64,000 bases of DNA from JAEUPI01 sp044222685 (GCA_044222685.1 JBGAMU010000003.1:23165-87164), one strand, 5' to 3'. Positions 49,921 to 61,689 are shown, counted from the stretch's first letter. A program made the numbers and translations. The notes: a model not told the origin generated them from the sequence alone.

Positions 49921-50808
49921 TCAGCCGGTGCCGTCGCACTCGACGAAGCAGCTGGCCAGCGCCGGCGGCAGCGGGCAGTCGAGCAGCTTGGCCGCGATGC
50001 GCAGCGCCTCGGCGGCCGGCTCGCCCAGGCGGCCGGCGGGCGACAGCTCGACCGCCGCGTCGACCCAGCGCCGCACCAGCACCGGCCGCAGCATCCAGGG
50101 CAGCGACTGCACCTGGTGCAGCGCGGCCACCAGCGCGTCGGTGTCGGGCAGCTTGCGCGTCGCGCCCACGTCGGGCCAGGGCTGCATCACGGCGGCCCAC
50201 CAGCGCTCGCCGCTGGCCTGCGCGCCGGAGATGACGTCGAGGTCGATCTCCGGCGTCGGCACGATGCGCGACAGGAACGCGCTGAAGCGCCCGATGTTGC
50301 GCGCGGTCGCGGTGTCGAGCCCTTCGAGGTCGAAATCGGCCGCTGCCGGCTGTGCCAGCGCACGCGCGTCGCCCAGCGCGTGGCGGATCGCCAGCCAGCG
50401 CAGCCGGTCGAGCGCATGGGTACGGCCATCGGCCGCCATCAGCCGCCGCGTGGCCTTGAGCAACTGCTGGCGCTGCGCCATCGGACCCTGCGCGATGCGT
50501 CGGGTGAACCACTCGATCCACGGCAGGCGCTCGCGCGCGTCGATGGCCAGCGCTTCGGTGCGGATCGCGTCGGCGCCGGGGGTGGCGCCGCACTCGTCGT
50601 CCCACACCGCCTGTTCGCGCACGCGGCGCGGCGACAGCAGCAGCGCGAGGACCGCCGCATGCAGCTGGCCCGGCCCGGCGATCTGCGCCCAGCGCGAGCG
50701 GCGCTGCGCCTCGGCGACCGGATCGGCCGCGGTCGGCGCTTCGGGCGTTGCGGCCACCGGTACCGCCGGCGGCTCGGGTGGCGCTATCGACTTGTCGGTT
50801 TCAGCCAT
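49921..50808 (-). CDS. Conserved hypothetical protein coupled to LemA
   Basis: A 295-residue protein with a Pro/Ala-rich N-terminal linker (residues 1-35) and a helical remainder. The segment QLLKATRRLMAADGRTHALDRLRW resembles a TerB-type helical motif, but this is by eye only. No signal peptide, catalytic motif or membrane segment is certain. It shares TGATG with the upstream lemA, so both are made together. It may be a regulatory partner of LemA or correspond to part of a longer peptidase in relatives. Confidence 0.6.
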   Translation of the reverse strand: MAETDKSIAPPEPPAVPVAATPEAPTAADPVAEAQRRSRWAQIAGPGQLHAAVLALLLSPRRVREQAVWDDECGATPGADAIRTEALAIDARERLPWIEWFTRRIAQGPMAQRQQLLKATRRLMAADGRTHALDRLRWLAIRHALGDARALAQPAAADFDLEGLDTATARNIGRFSAFLSRIVPTPEIDLDVISGAQASGERWWAAVMQPWPDVGATRKLPDTDALVAALHQVQSLPWMLRPVLVRRWVDAAVELSPAGRLGEPAAEALRIAAKLLDCPLPPALASCFVECDGTG

Positions 50809-51353
50809 CAGAACGACCCTGCCGGTTCGAAGCGGAACACCGGCGCGAGCAGGTTGGTGGGAAATTGATGGATCGCGCCGTTGTAGACGGTCGACGACTG
50901 GTTGAAGCGTTGGCGGGCCTCGAGCAGCTGCGGGCCGAGCTCGAACAGCACCAGCAAGTGGGCCGCCACCTCGTCGCGCGTGCTCAGGTCGGGCTCACCC
51001 TCGACCTGGTTGAGCAGCCGCGCGATGGTCGCGCCGAGCGCATTCTCGGCAGCCGCCAGGCTGGCCACCAGCGGCGCACGGGTCGGCCGCTGGCGCACGG
51101 CCTGCGCGTTGGTCTGCACCTGCTGGCGCGCGGCCGCCAGCGCATCGAGCATCGGACGGCCGGTGGGCCAAGGCTCCCACAGCAGCTGCATCAGCGCCGC
51201 CAGCGCCGCCTCGCGGCGCGCCAGCAACGCGTCGACCTGGGCCCAGGCGTCGGCGATGGCCGCGCGCAGGCCGACGATGCGGTTGTAGGCGCCGACCATC
51301 CAGAAGCCGCAGACCGCGAGCCCGAGCGCGAGCATCCAGCGCCCAGGGGTCAT
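50808..51353 (-). CDS. lemA: LemA-family protein
   Basis: A 181-residue protein with one N-terminal membrane segment and a periplasmic helical domain: YNRIVGLRAAIADAWAQVDALLARREAAL and the C-terminal FNQSSTVYNGAIHQFPTNLLAPVFRF fit LemA. It is somewhat divergent: the usual LIPNLV after the DxxLxRR helix is replaced by LAALMQLLW. The function of LemA is not established, although roles at the envelope are suspected. Confidence 0.82.
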   Translation of the reverse strand: MTPGRWMLALGLAVCGFWMVGAYNRIVGLRAAIADAWAQVDALLARREAALAALMQLLWEPWPTGRPMLDALAAARQQVQTNAQAVRQRPTRAPLVASLAAAENALGATIARLLNQVEGEPDLSTRDEVAAHLLVLFELGPQLLEARQRFNQSSTVYNGAIHQFPTNLLAPVFRFEPAGSF

Positions 51354-51381
51354 GCGTGCGCTCCGCGTCGCCGGCTCGGCC

Positions 51382-52656
51382 TCATCGGCGCAGCTCGCCG
51401 TCGCCGAGCACCACCCACTTCAGCGAGGTCAGCCCCTCCAGGCCGACCGGGCCGCGGGCGTGCAGCTTGTCGGTGGAGATGCCGATCTCGGCACCGAGCC
51501 CGTACTCGAAGCCGTCGGCGAAACGCGTGCTGGCGTTGACCATCACGCTGGCCGAATCGACCTCGCGCAGGAAGCGCATCGCGTGGGCATGGTCGCGCGT
51601 GAGGATCGCGTCGGTGTGGTGCGAGCCGTGCTGGTTGATGTGGGCGATCGCCTCGTCGAGGCTGGCCACGACCTTGACGCTGATGATCGGCGCCAGGTAT
51701 TCCTCGGCCCAGTCCGACGGCTGTGCGGCGATCGCGTCGGCGCCCGGCACGCCGGCCAGCAGCGCCAGCGCGGCGGCGTCGCAGCGCATCTGCACCCCCT
51801 TGGCGGCGAAGACGGCGCCGATGCGCGGCAGGAACGCCGCCGCTTGCTGCGCATGCACCAGCAGCGACTCGGCGGCATTGCAGGGGCTGAACTTCTGCGT
51901 CTTCGCGTTGTCGGTGACGGCCACCGCCATCGCGAGATCGACCTCGGCATCGACGTAGACATGGCAGTTGCCGTCGAGGTGCTTGATCACCGGCATCCTG
52001 GCCTCGGCGGCGACGCGCTCGATCAGGCCCTTGCCGCCGCGCGGAATCATCACGTCGACGTACTCGGCCATCGCCAGCAGCCGGCCGACCGCGGCACGGT
52101 CGGTGGTGGCGACGAGCTGCACCGCCTCTTCCGGTAGACCGGCCTCGTGCAGCGCGCGCTGCACCAGCGCGGTCAGCGCCAGGTTGGATTGCAGCGCCTC
52201 CGAGCCACCGCGCAGGATCACCGCGTTGCCGCTCTTGATGGCGAGCGACGCGGCCTCGATGGTCACGTTCGGCCGGCTCTCGTAGATCATGCCGAAGACG
52301 CCGATCGGCACCCGCATGCGGCCGACCTGGATGCCGCTCGGCTGGCGCTTCAGCTCGACGATCTCACCCACCGGGTCGGCCATCGCGGCGATCTGCTCGC
52401 AGCCGGTGGCCACGGTGGCGAGGCTCTTCTCGTCCAGCCGCAAGCGGTCGCGCAGCGGCGCGGCGAGCGCGCCGGCGGCGTCGAGGTCGCGCCGATTGGC
52501 CTGCAGCAGCGTGGCCTGTTCGGCCCGCAGCAATTGCGCGAGCCGCACGAGCGCGGCGTTACGCGCCGCCAGCGACGCGCGCGCCATCGCGCGCGAGGCC
52601 TCGCGGGCCCCGGCGCCCACATGCGCCATGTAGGCAGGAATGTCGTTGGGCGTCAT
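51382..52656 (-). CDS. proA: Gamma-glutamyl phosphate reductase
   Basis: A 424-residue aldehyde-dehydrogenase-like enzyme of proline synthesis. The catalytic Cys is in KFSPCNAAESLLVH, nucleotide-binding segments are PIGVFGMIYESRPNVTIEAA and LRGGSEA, and VMIPRGGKGLIERV is a family signature. It reduces gamma-glutamyl phosphate to glutamate semialdehyde. It has no visible link to sulfur metabolism. Confidence 0.96.
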   Translation of the reverse strand: MTPNDIPAYMAHVGAGAREASRAMARASLAARNAALVRLAQLLRAEQATLLQANRRDLDAAGALAAPLRDRLRLDEKSLATVATGCEQIAAMADPVGEIVELKRQPSGIQVGRMRVPIGVFGMIYESRPNVTIEAASLAIKSGNAVILRGGSEALQSNLALTALVQRALHEAGLPEEAVQLVATTDRAAVGRLLAMAEYVDVMIPRGGKGLIERVAAEARMPVIKHLDGNCHVYVDAEVDLAMAVAVTDNAKTQKFSPCNAAESLLVHAQQAAAFLPRIGAVFAAKGVQMRCDAAALALLAGVPGADAIAAQPSDWAEEYLAPIISVKVVASLDEAIAHINQHGSHHTDAILTRDHAHAMRFLREVDSASVMVNASTRFADGFEYGLGAEIGISTDKLHARGPVGLEGLTSLKWVVLGDGELRR

Positions 52657-52724
52657 CGCGCGCGCATTCTCTCACCGAGCGCCTTGGCGCGCGAGGCAGC
52701 CGGGCGCTTGACGCAGCGGGCCGG

Positions 52725-53681
52725 CTACAGCGCGGCCAGCAGCAGCAACCACAGCGGCGCGGTGGCGGCAAAGGCGAGCGTCGACACGACGATCGCCGCG
52801 GTGGCCTCGGCCTCGCCGGTGCGGTAGCGCTGCGCGAAGATCAGCGCGTTGCTGCCCACCGGCATCGCGGCCATCAGCACCACCACGGCCAGCGCCTGGT
52901 CCGTCAGGCCGAACACCCAATGGGCGGCGACCAGCACCAGCGCCGGCATGACGACGAGCTTGAGCAGCGACAGGCCGATCGCGGCGCGCGACGGACCACG
53001 CAGCCCGTAGTGCTCGAGCGACAGGCCGATCAGCACCAGGCACACCGGCACCACCGCGGTGCCGAGCACCTGCAGCAGTTCGTCGATCAGCTGCGGCAGG
53101 CGCAGGCCGACCGCATTGCAGGCCAGGCCCGCCACCAGGGGCAGCACCACGGGATGCACCACCGTGTTGCGCACGGCCGTGCGCCGCGTCTGCATCATCG
53201 CCACCCCCACGTGCGTGCGGGCCAGATCGTGTTCGACCAGCGCGGTCAGCAGCGTCAGCATCACCAGGCCGTGCAGGCTGACGAGCGTGAGGTGCAGGCC
53301 GAGACCGCTTTCGCCGAACAGCGCGGCCGCCAGCGGGATGCCCACCTGCACCGCGTTGCCGTAGACCGCGGTGATCGCCCGAGCGCTGGCCCGCGCGGGC
53401 GCCTGCATCGCGGCCGCTCGGCGGCGGTTGGCCAGGTAGACCACGAGCAGCAGCAACACCGTCGGCACGAAGAAGGCCGCCAGCGTGCGCCACGGCAGCG
53501 TGGCCAGATCGAGCCGGGCCGCCGTGCGAAACAGCAGTGCCGGCACGAAGATCGCGAATGCCACGTTGCCGAGCAGGCGCGCCGCGTCACCCTCGCCCAG
53601 CCAGCGCCGCCGGCCGGCCACCCAGCCGATGCCGACGACGATGAACATCGCCAGCAGCTTCTGGAAGATCAGCGCGGTCAT
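52725..53681 (-). CDS. AEC-family transporter
   Basis: A 318-residue membrane protein with about ten helices of the auxin-efflux-carrier family (KLLAMFIVVGIGWVAGRRRWL, NVAFAIFVPALLF, VLLAALP-like VVLMAAMPVGSNALIFAQ). Substrates in bacteria include malonate or other organic acids; none is indicated here. It is 68 bases upstream of proA on the same strand. Confidence 0.88.
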   Translation of the reverse strand: MTALIFQKLLAMFIVVGIGWVAGRRRWLGEGDAARLLGNVAFAIFVPALLFRTAARLDLATLPWRTLAAFFVPTVLLLLVVYLANRRRAAAMQAPARASARAITAVYGNAVQVGIPLAAALFGESGLGLHLTLVSLHGLVMLTLLTALVEHDLARTHVGVAMMQTRRTAVRNTVVHPVVLPLVAGLACNAVGLRLPQLIDELLQVLGTAVVPVCLVLIGLSLEHYGLRGPSRAAIGLSLLKLVVMPALVLVAAHWVFGLTDQALAVVVLMAAMPVGSNALIFAQRYRTGEAEATAAIVVSTLAFAATAPLWLLLLAAL

Positions 53682-53762
53682 GGCGCTACCCTTCGCGCTG
53701 CGCGCCGTGCGCTCTTGCCGAACGCCAGCGTCCGCGCCACGGGGCCGGTGAGGGCGGAGTGC

Positions 53763-54332
53763 CTACTTGCGGCCGTAGTACGCCGTGAAGCTGGCCTGGC
53801 CGATCTTGTTGGCGTTGACCATGAAGCCCACCAGCGCGGCGGTGCCATCGGCCGGCGCCTCGATCTTGTCGGTCTTCAGCGCGAACACCGTGAAGACATA
53901 GCGGTGCGGCTTGTCGCCCTTGGGCGGGCACGCGCCGCCGAAACCCGCCGCGCCGAAGTCGGTGCGGCCCTGCACGGCGCCGTTGGGCAGCGCCTTGCCG
54001 TCGGCCGTGCCGGCGCCCTCGGCCAGCATCGTCGAGGCGGCCGGGATGTTGTAGACCACCCAGTGCCACCAGCCGCTGCCGGTCGGTGCGTCGGGGTCGT
54101 ACACCGTGACGGCGAAGCTCTTGGTGCCGGCGGGTGCGTTCTTCCACTCGAGCGCCGGCGAGATGTTCTTGCCGGTGCAGCCGAAGCCGCTGAACACCTG
54201 CGCCTCGGTGAGCTGGCTGCCGGGCTTGATGGTGGGGCTGCTCAGTGTGAAGCCGGCCGCGTGCGCCGGCGGGGCCGACAGGCCGGCCACGGTGGCGGCC
54301 ACCACCCGCACGGAATGCCAACGCATGATCAT
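53763..54332 (-). CDS. YbhB/YbcL-family PEBP-like exported protein
   Basis: A 189-residue protein with a signal peptide (cleavage near AHA-AGF) and the family motifs DPDAPTGSGWWHWVVYNIP, YGGACPP-like FGGACPPKGDKPHRYVFTVFAL. It belongs to the phosphatidylethanolamine-binding protein family of unknown bacterial role. ATG 54332 is chosen because of the GGAGA upstream; an ATG at 54326 is an alternative. Confidence 0.88.
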   Translation of the reverse strand: MIMRWHSVRVVAATVAGLSAPPAHAAGFTLSSPTIKPGSQLTEAQVFSGFGCTGKNISPALEWKNAPAGTKSFAVTVYDPDAPTGSGWWHWVVYNIPAASTMLAEGAGTADGKALPNGAVQGRTDFGAAGFGGACPPKGDKPHRYVFTVFALKTDKIEAPADGTAALVGFMVNANKIGQASFTAYYGRK

Positions 54333-54386
54333 CGCGGTCTCCGATCGTTCTCGATGGCGCGGATGATGCCGCAAAAACGCGGCCGC

Positions 54387-54710
54387 TCAGGGCGCCGACG
54401 GCCAGGGCGCCACGCGCTGCAGCCACACCGCCACGACCGGCCAGGGCGCGTCGAGCCGCAGCTGCTTGTGGCGCGCCGCCGCGCCGCGCTGCAATCGCAC
54501 CGCGCGCCGCGGCAGGTGCAGCTCGTCTGCCAGCCAGCCGATCAGCGCCTCGTTGGCCTTGCCGTCGACCGGCGGCGCGGCCAGGCGCACGCGCAGCGCG
54601 CCGTCGTGCCAGCCGTCGGCGGCCGTGCGACGCGCCTGTGGCACCACGTGGACCGTCAGCCGGCAGCCGTCGCCGTCCGGTCGCAGGCCGGGGCACGGCG
54701 GCTCGTCCAT
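54387..54710 (-). CDS. DUF167 (YggU) family protein
   Basis: A 107-residue protein with the DUF167 signature RLTVHVVPQARRTA, LRVRLAAPPVDGKANEALIGWLADEL. Function is unknown. The frame continues into the topB 3' end, but ATG 54710 (MDEPPCPG) gives the family length and begins seven bases after the topB stop. Confidence 0.88.
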   Translation of the reverse strand: MDEPPCPGLRPDGDGCRLTVHVVPQARRTAADGWHDGALRVRLAAPPVDGKANEALIGWLADELHLPRRAVRLQRGAAARHKQLRLDAPWPVVAVWLQRVAPWPSAP

Positions 54711-54717
54711 CGCCCGC

Positions 54718-57429
<2,712 letters not shown>

Positions 57430-57485
57430 GACTCCTGTGTGCCCACGTTTTCCATATCCGCAACAGTGCGTGCGCGACCCATGCC

Positions 57486-57491
57486 TACAAT
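57486..57491 (+). promoter_or_regulatory. Candidate -10 element for the SET gene
   Basis: TACAAT matches the -10 consensus at five of six positions, 49 bases before ATG 57540. No good -35 is present at 16-18 bases. A leader from this site would contain the CG-alternating tract. Confidence 0.35.
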
Positions 57492-57503
57492 CGGCGCACT
57501 TCT

Positions 57504-57530
57504 CGCGCGCGCACGCACACGCGCGCGCGC
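57504..57530. repeat. 27-base alternating pyrimidine-purine tract
   Basis: Bases 57504-57530 alternate strictly between C and G or A (CGCGCGCGCACGCACACGCG and on). Such tracts can form left-handed Z-DNA under negative supercoiling. It lies between the divergent topB and SET genes. Confidence 0.8.
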
Positions 57531-57539
57531 CCAAATTCA

Positions 57540-58064
57540 ATGTACCGAATGAACTCAGACAAGCAAGTCTCCACGACGTTCGAAGGCCCGGCCGACTCGT
57601 CGGCCGCCCGGCGCGCCAGCGGCCGGCGCATCCAGGTGCGGCGCTCCGGCGTGCACGGCAAGGGGGTCTACGCCCTGCAGAAGATCCGCAAGGGCGAGGT
57701 CATCATCGAATACAAAGGCGAGATGATCACCTGGAAGCAGGCGCTCAAGCGGCACCCGCACGACCCCAAGGACCCGGACCACACCTTCTACTTCCACATC
57801 GACGACAAGCATGTCATCGACGCCAAGTTCGGCGGCAATGCGGCGCGCTGGATCAACCACGCCTGCAAGCCCAACTGCGAGTCCGACATCGTCGGCGAGC
57901 GGGTGTTCATCAAGGCGCTGCGCAAGATCGAGCCGGGCGAGGAGCTGTTCTACGACTACGGCCTGGTCATCGACGAGCCCTACACCCGCAAGGTGAAGAA
58001 GCAGTTCGAGTGTCGCTGCGGCGCCAAGCGCTGCCGCGGCACCATGCTGGCCCCCAAGGACTGA
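57540..58064 (+). CDS. SET-domain protein lysine methyltransferase
   Basis: A 174-residue protein with a full SET core: GKGVYALQKIRKGEVIIEYKGE, the NHACKPNCES SAM/substrate motif and EELFYDYGL, followed by the post-SET zinc motif CRCGAKRCRG. These motifs indicate an active protein lysine methyltransferase. No DNA-binding domain is attached. It is divergent from topB, whose product has a Lys-rich tail that could be a substrate. No clear SD precedes ATG 57540; Met4 (57549) is an alternative start. Confidence 0.92.
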   Translation: MYRMNSDKQVSTTFEGPADSSAARRASGRRIQVRRSGVHGKGVYALQKIRKGEVIIEYKGEMITWKQALKRHPHDPKDPDHTFYFHIDDKHVIDAKFGGNAARWINHACKPNCESDIVGERVFIKALRKIEPGEELFYDYGLVIDEPYTRKVKKQFECRCGAKRCRGTMLAPKD

Positions 58065-59038
58065 TGCCGATCGGTCCGTCCACCGCCGACGACACCATGC
58101 GCACGCCCGCTGCCGTGAAGTGGGGCGCCGAGAGCCTGTGGCGCGACCTCAACGCGCTGCTGCCGGGCCTGGCCGTCGAGGTGGTCGAGAGCTGCGAGTC
58201 GACCAACACCGAGCTGGTCGAGCGCGCCCGGCGCATGAGCGGCCTGGCCGATCAGCAGCTCACCCGCCCCGGCGAGCTGGAGCCGCCGATCAGCGGCCCG
58301 ATCCCGCTGGCCGAGACCACGCCGCTCGGCCGCCGCGCCAACGACACTCAGCCCTGCCTGCTGGTGGCCGAGTCGCAGACGCGCGGCCGCGGCCGGCTCG
58401 GGCGCAGCTGGCAGTCGGCCGAGAACACCTCGCTCACCTTCTCGCTCGCGCTGCGCTTCGAGCCGCCCGACTGGTCGGGCCTGTCCCTGGCCGTCGGCGT
58501 GGCGCTGGCCGAGGCGCTCGACCCGCGCACCGATCGCGCCGGCCCGCACGTCGCGCTCAAGTGGCCGAACGACCTGATGTGGTGCGACGGCCCCGGCGCG
58601 TCGCGCAAGCTCGGCGGCATCCTGATCGAGACGGTCCCGGTCGGTCGCCGCCGCATGGCGGTGATCGGCGTCGGGCTCAACGTGGCGCCGATGACGGCCG
58701 CCGATCTGAGCCACGGCTATGCGCATCTGCAGGAGTTCATTCCCGGCATCGACCCGCCCGCCGCGCTGCGCCGCGTCGCCCGCCCGCTGGTCGCCGCGGT
58801 GCTGCAGTTCCAGCGCAGCGGCTTCGCGCCGTTCAAGGCCCGCTTCGAGCAACGCGACGACCTTGCCGGTCGGCCGGTGCACGGTGGCACCGCCGAGCAG
58901 CCGATCGACGGTATGGCGCTCGGCATCGACGACCTCGGTGCGCTGCGCGTGCAGGTCGGCGAGACGGTGCAGACACTCAGCGCCGGCGACGTGAGCGTGC
59001 GCGCCGCGGCCGACGGCGACGAGGGCCGACGGTGCTGA
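58064..59038 (+). CDS. birA: Biotin-[acetyl-CoA-carboxylase] ligase
   Basis: A 324-residue biotin protein ligase without the N-terminal DNA-binding domain. The ATP/biotin loop is QTRGRGRLGRSWQS, with KWPNDLMW and KLGGILIET following. An insert (about residues 55-90) separates the first strand from the GRGR loop. The C-terminal domain ends with GETVQTLSAGDVSVR. The start shares a base with the SET stop (TGATG). Confidence 0.93.
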   Translation: MPIGPSTADDTMRTPAAVKWGAESLWRDLNALLPGLAVEVVESCESTNTELVERARRMSGLADQQLTRPGELEPPISGPIPLAETTPLGRRANDTQPCLLVAESQTRGRGRLGRSWQSAENTSLTFSLALRFEPPDWSGLSLAVGVALAEALDPRTDRAGPHVALKWPNDLMWCDGPGASRKLGGILIETVPVGRRRMAVIGVGLNVAPMTAADLSHGYAHLQEFIPGIDPPAALRRVARPLVAAVLQFQRSGFAPFKARFEQRDDLAGRPVHGGTAEQPIDGMALGIDDLGALRVQVGETVQTLSAGDVSVRAAADGDEGRRC

Positions 59039-59790
59039 GAGCGCTGGTGGCGGTGCTCGTCATCGCCAACCTGCTCGCGCTCGGCTGGTCACTGGGCTGG
59101 CTCGACCGCTTCGGCTCGGAGCGCGAGCCCGAACGGCTGCACCACCAGGTCAATCCGAAGGCGATCGAGCTGATTGCGCCCGGCGCCGCCAGCGCCGCAC
59201 TGCCGGCCGCCACGCCGGTGGCGGACCCGCCGCGTGTCGCGGCGCCGACGAGCCTGACGCCGGCGCCGCCGAGTGCGTCGGCGGCCGAGCCGGTGGTCGC
59301 CGCCGCCACGGCCGAGCCGTCGCGCGCGACCTGCCTGGAGGCCGGTCCGTTCGTGCCGGCCGAGGTGGTGGCGGCCGAACGCGGCTTGCGCGAACTGCAG
59401 GCCAGCGGTCTGGCGTGGACGCAGGTGAAGTCCGAGCGCGGCGGCAGCTTCATCGTCTACCAGGGCAAGTTCGCCGACGAAGCCGCACTGGCACGCCGGC
59501 GCGACGAACTGCGCCGCGCGCAGATTCCGTTCGACGAGTTGCGCAACGCGCCCGACCTGCAGCCGGGCCTGTCGTTCGGCCGTTACGACAACCGCGCCGC
59601 CGCCGACACCGCGCTCGAAGAGCTGCGCCAGCGCGGCGCCAAGGTCACGCGCGTGGTGACGCTGATCGCGCCGGTGACGGTGACGCTGCTGCGCGTGGAA
59701 CGCGCCGACCCTGCGCTGGCCAGCCGCCTGACGCAGCTGTCGCTGCCGCCGGCCGGCGCGAGCTTCAGGCCCTGCGCGACCCCGCCTTGA
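59032..59790 (+). CDS. SPOR-domain membrane-anchored protein
   Basis: A 252-residue protein from GTG 59032, overlapping birA by 7 bases. One N-terminal transmembrane helix (ALVAVLVIANLLALGWSLGWL) is followed by a Pro/Ala-rich linker (about residues 45-95) and two related segments that resemble SPOR repeats, such as CLEAGPFVPAEVVAAERGLRELQ and SFGRYDNRAAADTALEELRQRG. SPOR domains bind denuded peptidoglycan. In relatives this gene often follows coaX, which is missing here. Confidence 0.8.
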   Translation: MLRALVAVLVIANLLALGWSLGWLDRFGSEREPERLHHQVNPKAIELIAPGAASAALPAATPVADPPRVAAPTSLTPAPPSASAAEPVVAAATAEPSRATCLEAGPFVPAEVVAAERGLRELQASGLAWTQVKSERGGSFIVYQGKFADEAALARRRDELRRAQIPFDELRNAPDLQPGLSFGRYDNRAAADTALEELRQRGAKVTRVVTLIAPVTVTLLRVERADPALASRLTQLSLPPAGASFRPCATPP

Positions 59791-61624
59791 CTGCCCCAAG
59801 GCCGGCCTTGGCCGGCCGTCCCCCAGGGGGATCAAGGAAAGTGGCAGAGCCACATTTCCTTGAGAGCACGGCCAGCGCCGCCAGCAGCGCGAGCAGCGCG
59901 CCGACATCGACCGCGCCACCCCCGCTCGCCGGCTCGGGCACCACGGCGTCCTGCGCCGGACGGTCGGCGCCGAGCGCGGCGGCGGCGCGCACCTCGGCGT
60001 TGTCGATCACCTCGGACTGCCGCGCCGGCACCGCATAGGCCTGCGGATCGCTGGCGTAGATGAGTGCCTGCTCGGCGTCGAGCATGCCGGCGCCGCAGGT
60101 GGCGGTCGTGCACAGGCAGCGCCCCGGGTTGGCGAACGAGCACTCGCCGATCCACGGCGAGCGCACGTGCGGCCGCGCGCTCACCGTCAGGCCGGCCATC
60201 AGGTGGTCGACGTCGAGCGACGGGTTCACGCTGAGCATCAGGCTCAGCGTGCCGGCCACCAGCGGCGCGGCGAAGCTGGTGCCGGCATGGCGCGCATAAC
60301 CCGGCGGGCCCGGCTCGGTGCGGCCCTGGTTGGCGACCGTGAGCAGGCCATGGTCGGTGAGCAGGCCGCCCCAGGTGCCCCCGCTGTCGTCGCCGCCGAC
60401 GGTGGCCAGCGTGACCTGCGGGCCGAAGCTCGAGTAGTGTGTCTTGAAGCCGTCGCGGTTGAGCGCCGCCACCGCGACCACGCCGCGGCAGCTGGCCGGC
60501 CGCAGCACCGCACCGTGCTCGTTGCCGGCGGCGGCGACCACCACCACGCCGAGCGCGCGCAGCTCGTCGATCGCGCCCTGGTAGGCCGCGTTGCAGGGCG
60601 CCCTGCCGCCGAAGCTGATGTTGATGACACGCACCGGATTCGCGTTGCGCGGCAGCAGGCCGCCGCGGCCGTCGGGCACGTCCAGGCCCGCCGCCCAGCG
60701 CATGCCGTCGACGATGTCGGACACCGCGGCGCCGCACTTGCCGGCCACGCGTACCGGCACCACGCGGCCGTGCCAGTTGATCGCCGCGACGCCGGCGCCG
60801 TCGTCGGTGCGCGCGGCGATCAGCCCGGCCACCACCGTGCCGTGCCACGAGCTGTCGCCCATCGAGCATTCGGCGAACGAGGCGCTCGCGTGGTCACCCG
60901 CGCTGACCCAGTCGCCCGGGTCCGACGGATCGGGGTCGCGGCCGTCGCCATCGTTGGCCATGTCGGCGCGGCTGACGAGGTCGTAGCCCGGCAACAGGTG
61001 GTCCTGCAGTTCGCCGTGCGCGGTGGTGCCGGTGTCGAGCACCGCCACCGGTGCTGCGGCCTGGCCATTGTTGCGCGACCAGGCGCGCTGCACGTCGGGC
61101 ACGCCGCGCCGGCGCGACTCGATGGTGTTGCCGTCGCTGCCACCGGCCATCTGCAGCCACCACTGGCCGTTCATGCCGCCGAACATCGGGTCGCTCGGCG
61201 TCGTGCTCTGCAGGCGCTGCTCGCGCTCGTCGACCACCGCCCATTCCACCTCGGGCAGCGCGCGCAGCTGTGCAGCCAGCGCCTCGGCCTCATGCGCCGG
61301 CCTCGGCTGCACGAAGGCGAACAGCCGTGCCGAGCGCCCGACGCTGCGCAGCGTCAACCCGCTGTCCGACGGTGCGACGACCGCGGCGATCCGTTGCCAG
61401 CGCCGTGATTCGGCAGCGGCACGGGTTTCGCTGCCCGCCGCGGCGCCCAGCGCCGCCTCGCGCGCCAACAGGTCGTGGCCGGGCGCATCGCGCAACTGCA
61501 CGATCAGGCCCAGTGCCGCGGATGACGCTGCAAGCGCAGCCGGCCCGGCCAGCATGAGCACCAGCAGCAGCATCACCGCGATCAGACGCCGCGCCGCGCC
61601 ACCCTCTGCACAGCCAACGAACAA
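59765..61624 (-). CDS. S8-family subtilisin-like protease with repeat-derived C-terminal tail
   Basis: A 619-residue exported peptidase. The start is TTG 61624, chosen because GGAGG at 61635-61631 is six bases upstream; later GTG/ATG codons lack this. A signal peptide (LIAVMLLLVLMLAGPAALA) leads to an inhibitor-I9-like pro-region and the catalytic triad: Asp in VAVLDTGTT, His in SSWHGTVVAGL and Ser in GTSFAAPLVAG. Six or more cysteines suggest disulfides. Near the C-terminus PASGGGAVDVGALLALLAALAVL resembles a GlyGly-CTERM sorting signal. It is followed by about 30 residues coded by a palindromic repeat. Confidence 0.87.
   Translation of the reverse strand: MFVGCAEGGAARRLIAVMLLLVLMLAGPAALAASSAALGLIVQLRDAPGHDLLAREAALGAAAGSETRAAAESRRWQRIAAVVAPSDSGLTLRSVGRSARLFAFVQPRPAHEAEALAAQLRALPEVEWAVVDEREQRLQSTTPSDPMFGGMNGQWWLQMAGGSDGNTIESRRRGVPDVQRAWSRNNGQAAAPVAVLDTGTTAHGELQDHLLPGYDLVSRADMANDGDGRDPDPSDPGDWVSAGDHASASFAECSMGDSSWHGTVVAGLIAARTDDGAGVAAINWHGRVVPVRVAGKCGAAVSDIVDGMRWAAGLDVPDGRGGLLPRNANPVRVINISFGGRAPCNAAYQGAIDELRALGVVVVAAAGNEHGAVLRPASCRGVVAVAALNRDGFKTHYSSFGPQVTLATVGGDDSGGTWGGLLTDHGLLTVANQGRTEPGPPGYARHAGTSFAAPLVAGTLSLMLSVNPSLDVDHLMAGLTVSARPHVRSPWIGECSFANPGRCLCTTATCGAGMLDAEQALIYASDPQAYAVPARQSEVIDNAEVRAAAALGADRPAQDAVVPEPASGGGAVDVGALLALLAALAVLSRKCGSATFLDPPGGRPAKAGLGAVKAGSRRA
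59798..59863. repeat. Intergenic palindromic element overlapping the 3' end of a subtilase gene
   Basis: The element has AAGGCCGGCCTT (59798-59809), CCCCCAGGGGG (59820-59830) and a long hairpin (59832-59863): TCAAGGAAAGTGGC and GCCACATTTCCTTGA with a 3-base loop and one bulged A. It lies between convergent genes and resembles the element at 40143-40246. It is translated as the C-terminal tail of the subtilase reading frame. Confidence 0.7.
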
Positions 61625-61689
61625 GCAAGACCTCCCACGCCGAAGGCGCGGTGAGGATTATCGAAGCGCGTTGCCGCGCGCGAAGCTGC

